Positions 23,523 through 27,874 of a stretch of 27,874 nucleotides of DNA are shown here, in pieces. The DNA is taken from assembly GCA_964427655.1 (NCBI GenBank), contig CAYRWE010000040.1, positions 1 through 27,874 on the forward strand, written 5' to 3'. Source of the stretch: CAVQNQ01 sp964427655 (GTDB taxonomy: Bacteria; Acidobacteriota; Terriglobia; Bryobacterales; Bryobacteraceae). Positions within the stretch are counted from its first letter, which is position 1, and every line of letters begins with the position of its first letter. The translations under genes and the position numbers were made by a program. The notes beneath the pieces are model-generated. The model did not search any database. It had not been told where the DNA came from and saw only the letters and a list, made by a program, of their open reading frames with translations.

Positions 23523-24283
23523 GGCGCCACCCGCACCGGAATGCCGCGCTTGTCCAGCTCTTCCTTCAACTGGTTCACGGTATAGGTGCCGTAGTGGAAG
23601 ATGGAAGCCGCGAGCGCTGCATCCGCGCAGCCATCCGTCAGCACGCGCACGAAATGTTCCGGCAGGCCCGCGCCGCCGCTCGCGATCACGGGCACATGCG
23701 TGGCCCGCGAGACGGCCCGCGTGAGCGAGCAATCGAAGCCCGTCTGGACACCATCGGTATCCATGGAAGTGAGCAGGATCTCGCCCGCTCCCAGCGCCTC
23801 GCCGCGCGCGGCCCACTCGATGGCGTCGATGCCTTCGTCGTCCCGCCCGCCGCGTGTGTAGACGTGCCAGGCATCCGTGCCGTGGCGTCGCGCGTCGATG
23901 GCCAGCACCACCGCCTGCGCGCCGAATTCGCGGCTCAGTTCCGTGATCAGCTCCGGCCGCCGCACGGCCGCCGTGTTGATCGAGACTTTATCCGCGCCCG
24001 AGAGCAGCACGCGCCGCGCATCCGCCACCGAGCGTATGCCGCCGCCCACAGCCAGCGGAATGAAGACCCGCCGCGCCGTGCGCGCCACCACGTCCGCCAT
24101 GATCTCGCGGGCGTCGCTTGAAGCGGTGATATCGAGGAATACCAGCTCGTCGGCGCCATCGCGGTTGTATCGCTCGGCCAGTTCGACCGGATCGCCCGCG
24201 TCGCGCAGGTTCACGAAGTGGACGCCCTTCACCACGCGTCCGCCGGTGACGTCCAGACAGGGAATGATTCGTTTAGCCAGCAT
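23519..24283 (-). CDS. hisF: Imidazole glycerol phosphate synthase cyclase subunit
   Basis: The protein has 254 residues, the standard length. It uses ammonia delivered by HisH to turn PRFAR into imidazole glycerol phosphate and AICAR. Catalytic Asp11 (RIIPCLDV) and Asp130 (VLAIDARR) are at exactly the family positions. The phosphate loops LAVGGGIRS and IASGGAGLPEH are intact. The ATG at 24283 lies inside the end of hisH, an 11-base overlap, so the two partner subunits are made by coupled translation. The gene ends in an ATGA overlap with hisA. Confidence 0.95.
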   Translation of the reverse strand: MLAKRIIPCLDVTGGRVVKGVHFVNLRDAGDPVELAERYNRDGADELVFLDITASSDAREIMADVVARTARRVFIPLAVGGGIRSVADARRVLLSGADKVSINTAAVRRPELITELSREFGAQAVVLAIDARRHGTDAWHVYTRGGRDDEGIDAIEWAARGEALGAGEILLTSMDTDGVQTGFDCSLTRAVSRATHVPVIASGGAGLPEHFVRVLTDGCADAALAASIFHYGTYTVNQLKEELDKRGIPVRVAP

Positions 24284-24869
24284 CCAGAAAATTCCGTACA
24301 ATCCGCAGCCCCACCGGACCCGATTTCTCGGGGTGGAACTGCACGCCGAACACGTTTCCGGCTTCGAGCGCCGCCGTGTAGCGCACCTCGTAGGTGCATG
24401 TGGCCGAGGCGCTCTCATGCTCCGGCACATAGTAGCTGTGGGCGAAATACACGAACGGGCGCGCTTCGAGGTTGCGCACCAGCCGCGTTCCGGGCCGCGG
24501 CTCCAGCTCGTTCCAGCCCATGTGCGGCACGCGCGCATCGGCCGGGAAGCGCCGCACCACGCCCGCGAAGATGCCCAGCCCGCGTACTTCGGGCGCCTCC
24601 TCGCTCGTCTCGAACAGCGCCTGCAAACCCAGGCAGATGCCCAGAAACGGCACGCCCGCGGCGATCCGCTCCACCAGCGCCTCGCGCACCTGCAATTCGT
24701 CGAGCGCCCGCATCATCTGCCCGAAATGGCCCACCCCCGGCAGGATAATCTTCGACGCGCGCCCTAGCGCCGCGGCATCGCGCACCAGGCTGTACTGGCA
24801 CCCGATCTCGGCCAGCGTGTTCTCCACCGAGCGCAGGTTGCCGGCCCCGTAATCCAAAATCGCGATCAT
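24273..24869 (-). CDS. hisH: Imidazole glycerol phosphate synthase glutaminase subunit
   Basis: The protein has 198 residues. It is a class-I glutamine amidotransferase that hydrolyses glutamine and channels ammonia into HisF. The triad is Cys79 (GICLGLQ), His179 and Glu181 (VQFHPEKS). The N-terminal ILDYGAGNLRSVENTL and the PGVGHFGQMM oxyanion loop are typical. The ATG at 24869 overlaps the hisB stop in ATGA. Longer in-frame starts would run into hisB and lack family residues. Confidence 0.95.
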   Translation of the reverse strand: MIAILDYGAGNLRSVENTLAEIGCQYSLVRDAAALGRASKIILPGVGHFGQMMRALDELQVREALVERIAAGVPFLGICLGLQALFETSEEAPEVRGLGIFAGVVRRFPADARVPHMGWNELEPRPGTRLVRNLEARPFVYFAHSYYVPEHESASATCTYEVRYTAALEAGNVFGVQFHPEKSGPVGLRIVRNFLDAG

Positions 24870-25456
24870 AGCAGTCCCTTGGTGGACGGCAGCTCGTTCT
24901 TGAGCCGCGCATCCCGCGAGCACGCGTACTTCATGGCGCGCGCGAAACACTTGAAAATGGCTTCGAGCTTGTGATGTGTCGAGCGCCCGTACATCACTTT
25001 GGCGTGCAGGTTGGCGCCCGCGTGGTTGACGAAACCGCCGAAGAAATCTTCCACCAGCTCGGTTTGCAGATCGCCTACCATGCGCGCCTTCACGCGGTCT
25101 TTGTAGACCAGCGCGGGCCGCCCGCCCAGATCGAGCGCCACCAGGGCCAGCGTCTCATCCATGGGCAGCAGGAAATATCCCGCCCGGTTAATGCCCTTGC
25201 GGTCGCCCAAGGCCTGCGCGAACAACTGGCCCAGCACGATCCCCGTATCTTCCACGGTGTGATGCTGGTCCACGTCGAGATCGCCATCCGCGTGCAGTTT
25301 CAGATCGAAGCCGCCATGCTTTGTGAACAGTTCCAGCATGTGGTCGAGAAAGCGTATGCCGGTCGCGATCTCATAGCGTCCGCGCCCTTCGATCTTGAGC
25401 GAGCCGGCAATGCGCGTCTCGCGCGTATCCCTGCGAATCTGGGCGCGCCGGATCAT
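24866..25456 (-). CDS. hisB: Imidazoleglycerol-phosphate dehydratase (monofunctional)
   Basis: The protein has 196 residues, the length of the dehydratase alone. It removes water from imidazole glycerol phosphate. The duplicated metal-binding motifs are FLDHMLELFTKHG with DQHHTVEDTG in the first half and VNHAGANLHAKV with HHKLEAIFK in the second, giving the two manganese sites. There is no N-terminal HAD phosphatase domain of the kind fused in enterobacterial HisB, so the phosphatase step must be encoded elsewhere, most simply by the preceding gene. The start and the HAD gene's stop overlap in ATGA. Confidence 0.95.
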   Translation of the reverse strand: MIRRAQIRRDTRETRIAGSLKIEGRGRYEIATGIRFLDHMLELFTKHGGFDLKLHADGDLDVDQHHTVEDTGIVLGQLFAQALGDRKGINRAGYFLLPMDETLALVALDLGGRPALVYKDRVKARMVGDLQTELVEDFFGGFVNHAGANLHAKVMYGRSTHHKLEAIFKCFARAMKYACSRDARLKNELPSTKGLL

Positions 25457-26175
25457 TCGAACACCTTGTACATGAAGTTCACGTCGTCGATAATCGCGAA
25501 AGCCCCTTCAGACTGGAACTCGAAGACTAGATCGACGTAGCGCGGATTCGAAGGCCCCGCCACTCCCACGAAGCGTATGCCGGCCGCCCGCGCCGCGCGC
25601 GCATCGTCCGGCGAATCGCCCACATAGCAGCCGTCGTGCAGATGGCCCTCTTCCCAGAAAGGCGGGCAGGGCGTCTCCGGGCCGACCTCGTCGAAGATGC
25701 GAAACAGGCCGTCCGGCGCGGGCTTCTGTTCGAGCACGTCTTCCATCGCGATGATGGGGTCGAAGGCGATCCCCGGTGCGAAGCGCGCCAGGGTGATGCC
25801 CGCTTCTTCGCGCGGCCGGCTGGTGAACAGGGCCAGGCGAAACTGCCCCGCCAGCCCCTCGAGCAGCCCGGGAGCCGGAATCCAGCGTTCTCGCTGAATC
25901 AGGCCGCCGCCATTGCCGCCGTCGCCCAGGAAGAGCTTCTGAAAATGCGCCTTCACTTCCTCGAAGGGCGCCTCGACTCCGCGCTGCTTGACGATCTTCT
26001 CCGTGAGCAGCCAGTCGTTGCTGGCGTCGCCGCGGTTTTTGTAATCCTGGATCTCGGCGTGCGTAACGGGCTGCCCGGTGAAATGCTCGACCGTCCGCGC
26101 GATGGTCTCGCGATACGATTCGGTGACGTCTACCAGCACGCCATCCATATCGAAGGCCAGAATATATTTGGTCAT
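25453..26175 (-). CDS. HAD-superfamily phosphatase, candidate histidinol-phosphate phosphatase
   Basis: The protein has 240 residues. All four HAD motifs are present: I, Asp9-Met-Asp11 in AFDMDGVLVD; II, Thr118-Ser119 in LFTSRP; III, Lys151 in EQKPAPDG; IV, GDSPDD around Asp187 and Asp190. Residues about 16-100 form a helical C1 cap. The overall type is the phosphoglycolate-phosphatase-like subclass, not the class of enterobacterial HisB-N. It is wedged between hisC and hisB with four-base overlaps on both sides. Because HisB here lacks a phosphatase domain and HisC's product is dephosphorylated before HisD, histidinol-phosphate phosphatase is the most economical role. That role is inferred from position only. 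Confidence 0.85.
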   Translation of the reverse strand: MTKYILAFDMDGVLVDVTESYRETIARTVEHFTGQPVTHAEIQDYKNRGDASNDWLLTEKIVKQRGVEAPFEEVKAHFQKLFLGDGGNGGGLIQRERWIPAPGLLEGLAGQFRLALFTSRPREEAGITLARFAPGIAFDPIIAMEDVLEQKPAPDGLFRIFDEVGPETPCPPFWEEGHLHDGCYVGDSPDDARAARAAGIRFVGVAGPSNPRYVDLVFEFQSEGAFAIIDDVNFMYKVFE

Positions 26176-27254
26176 GCTTTCTTCCAGACCTCCTCCAGAG
26201 CCGCCAGCAGCCGTCGCGTCTGCTCGCGCGTGCCCACCGTGATGCGCACCGCTCCGGGAGCTTCGTAGCTGCGGTCGCGCACCAGGATGCCCTGGCCGCG
26301 CAGCGCGTCGCGCACCTCGATGGCCCGCCGCCCGAACCATCCCAACACGAAATTGGCGGAGCTGGGCACGTAGGGGACCTCGAGCTTCTCCAGCCCCACG
26401 CACAGCAGCTCGCGCGCCGCCAGCACCTCCGCCACGTAATTCTCTACGTAAGCGCTGTCTTCGATGGCCGCCTGCGCCGCCAGCACCGCCAGCGTATTCA
26501 CGCTGTAGGGCGACTGCGCCTTGTGCAGGCAGGCGATGTTGGCCGCGTGCGAGAAGAGGCAGCCCACCCGCATGGCCGCCATCCCAAAGACCTTCGAAAA
26601 CGTGCGGCTCACGAACAGGTTCGGAACGCGCTCAATTTCCGTCAGCGCCGTCACGCCCGCGAATTCGTAGTAGGCTTCATCCACCAGCACCGCCGCCTTG
26701 CGCGCGCGATGCAGCAGGCGCTCGATGGCCAGCAGCGAGATGCCCGTGCCCGTGGGATTGTTGGGATTGGCCAAAATCACCGCACGCGTCTCCGGCGTGA
26801 TGACGTCCAGCACCTCCTGCAGCGGAAACTCCATTCCCGGCTGCGGGTAATCGATCTCTTTGATGCGCGCGCCTGCCACCTCGGCATAGAAGCGGTACAT
26901 GGCGTAGGAGGGCCGCAGTAGCAGCACCTCCTGCCCGTCGTCCACATACGCGTTGACGAAAATCTGGATGGCCTCGTCGGTGCCGTTGGTGAAGACGAAC
27001 TCGTCGGGCGCGACATGGAAATAGGCGGCCACCGCTTCCTTGGCCTCGCCGTATTCTGGATAGATCGCCAGGCTGCCGGCGTCCAGGCCCTCATGCAGCG
27101 CGGCGATCACGCGCGGCGAACAGCCCACCGTGTTCTCGTTGAAATCGAGGCGCAGCTTGTCAGCGCGGCCCGCGGTGGGCGGCGAATAGGGCTTCATGGC
27201 GGCGACCGCCGGACGCGGCTGAATTCCGCCCTTGGGTAATCTCGGAAGCTTCAT
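26172..27254 (-). CDS. hisC: Histidinol-phosphate aminotransferase
   Basis: The protein has 360 residues. It is a PLP enzyme that transaminates imidazole acetol phosphate with glutamate to histidinol phosphate. Fold-type-I residues are clear: LDFNEN near 37-41, the NPNNPTG loop (163-169), Asp192 and Tyr195 in VDEAYYEF, the PLP lysine Lys221 in SRTFSKVFG, and Arg229. The C-terminal ANFVLGWF and RITVGTREQ blocks complete the small domain. The ATG at 27254 overlaps the hisD stop (ATGA). Confidence 0.94.
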   Translation of the reverse strand: MKLPRLPKGGIQPRPAVAAMKPYSPPTAGRADKLRLDFNENTVGCSPRVIAALHEGLDAGSLAIYPEYGEAKEAVAAYFHVAPDEFVFTNGTDEAIQIFVNAYVDDGQEVLLLRPSYAMYRFYAEVAGARIKEIDYPQPGMEFPLQEVLDVITPETRAVILANPNNPTGTGISLLAIERLLHRARKAAVLVDEAYYEFAGVTALTEIERVPNLFVSRTFSKVFGMAAMRVGCLFSHAANIACLHKAQSPYSVNTLAVLAAQAAIEDSAYVENYVAEVLAARELLCVGLEKLEVPYVPSSANFVLGWFGRRAIEVRDALRGQGILVRDRSYEAPGAVRITVGTREQTRRLLAALEEVWKKA

Positions 27255-27874
27255 AGGGCCTCCTTTCCGGTCCGCGCCTCAACCGAACGCGCGTGCGCCT
27301 CCAGGCCTTCCGCGCGCGCCAGCGTGGTAATGGCCGGCGCCAGTTTGCCGAGCGCCGCGGCGCTCAGTTCCTGCACCGAAATCACCTTGAGAAAATCCGT
27401 CACTGCAAGGCCGCCGCGCTGCCGCGCCGCGCCGCTCGTGGGCAGCACGTGATTCGGCCCCGAAGCATAATCGCCCGCCGCCTCCGGGCTGTATGGTCCC
27501 ACGAACACGCTGCCGGCGTGGCGCACACCATCGAGCAAGCTGGCATCGGGGATGCTCAGGTGCTCGGGCGCGAAGCGGTTCGCGATCTCGATGGCTTCTT
27601 CGAGCGACCCCACCATCACTACCGCCGAATTGCGCGCGATCGATTTCGCCGCTACCGGCGCCGTCGGCAGCACGGCGAGCTGCCGCGCCACTTCCGCCGC
27701 CACCGCTTTCGCTAGCTTCCGCGATGTCGTGAGCAGCACCGCCGAAGCATCCACGTCGTGCTCCGCCTGCGCCAGCATATCCGCCGCCAGATGCTTCGGG
27801 TTGCCCTCGGCCGCGATAATCAGGATCTCGGTCGGCCCGGCCACGAAATCGATCCCCACCTCGCCCGCCAGCAG
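27251..27874 (-). CDS. hisD: Histidinol dehydrogenase, C-terminal part (cut by window edge)
   Basis: About 207 residues are visible, roughly the C-terminal half of a protein of about 430; the frame stays open to the window edge (LLAGEVGIDFVAGPTEI). HisD oxidises histidinol to histidine in two NAD-dependent steps with one zinc. Visible family residues are the zinc ligands in QAEHD, the catalytic Glu-His in FAPEHLSI, the Asp in the GPYSPEAAGDYASGPNHVLPT block, and the last zinc His in LEAHARS. Its stop overlaps the hisC start. It is the most upstream his gene in view; hisG may precede it outside the window. Confidence 0.95.
   Translation of the reverse strand: MLAGEVGIDFVAGPTEILIIAAEGNPKHLAADMLAQAEHDVDASAVLLTTSRKLAKAVAAEVARQLAVLPTAPVAAKSIARNSAVVMVGSLEEAIEIANRFAPEHLSIPDASLLDGVRHAGSVFVGPYSPEAAGDYASGPNHVLPTSGAARQRGGLAVTDFLKVISVQELSAAALGKLAPAITTLARAEGLEAHARSVEARTGKEAL

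Noticed and set aside
22830..23816. A longer HisA reading frame starting inside hisF
   Set aside because: The extra 98 residues are the antiframe of hisF and lack HisA features; the ATG at 23522 begins the barrel and overlaps the hisF stop.
1..27874. CRISPR arrays, tRNA or rRNA genes, insertion sequences, prophage or toxin-antitoxin pairs
   Set aside because: I looked for regular repeats, RNA-like cloverleaf stretches, transposase motifs and small paired genes and found none.

Overview
The window is about 27.9 kb of GC-rich bacterial chromosome, densely coded and with no rRNA, tRNA, CRISPR array, transposase or phage gene that I could see. Tat-exported glycosidases and hydrolases, DUF362 proteins, a stray UroD-like protein, secreted VOC and cupin proteins and a compact his operon together suggest a soil Acidobacteriota of the Solibacter/Bryobacter type. 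That placement is an inference from gene content, not a measurement.

Layout. Positions 1-84 (minus) hold the first 28 codons of an unidentified gene. Positions 506-2796 (plus) carry a DUF1801 protein, then a MarR regulator translationally coupled to an MFS exporter, with a promoter and inverted-repeat operator candidate in front of marR. Positions 10188-2828 (minus) are a run of five closely spaced genes: an uncharacterised protein (TTG start, strong Shine-Dalgarno), a Tat-exported DUF362 protein, a membrane-anchored JAMM/MPN metalloprotease-like protein, a Tat-exported GH116 glycosidase and a G3E (CobW-like) GTPase with a degenerate NKxD motif. A second DUF362 protein (10342-11508, plus) is divergent from this run. 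Positions 11596-13322 hold Dps (minus) and a secreted two-domain VOC protein (plus). Positions 13348-22726 are single genes in alternating orientation: an alpha-amino-acid ester hydrolase, a UroD-like protein, a secreted SGNH-like protein, a bicupin, a GH127 arabinofuranosidase, a type-B carboxylesterase and a dienelactone-hydrolase-like protein. Positions 27874-22827 (minus) are a histidine operon, hisD(partial)-hisC-HAD-hisB-hisH-hisF-hisA, in which every junction overlaps.

How the genes work together. The his genes form one pathway block. HisC makes histidinol phosphate and HisD oxidises histidinol; the HAD protein between hisC and hisB is the natural candidate for the missing histidinol-phosphate phosphatase, because HisB here is only the dehydratase. 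The middle of the window is a loose set of exported carbohydrate- and ester-cleaving enzymes, four of them with twin-arginine signals.

The most interesting items are the JAMM protein with a predicted trans-membrane architecture, the HAD phosphatase candidate, a small hairpin-forming dispersed repeat present at three places (two exact 23-bp copies and one back-to-back pair), the G3E GTPase without its guanine-specificity motif, and the divergent HisA.
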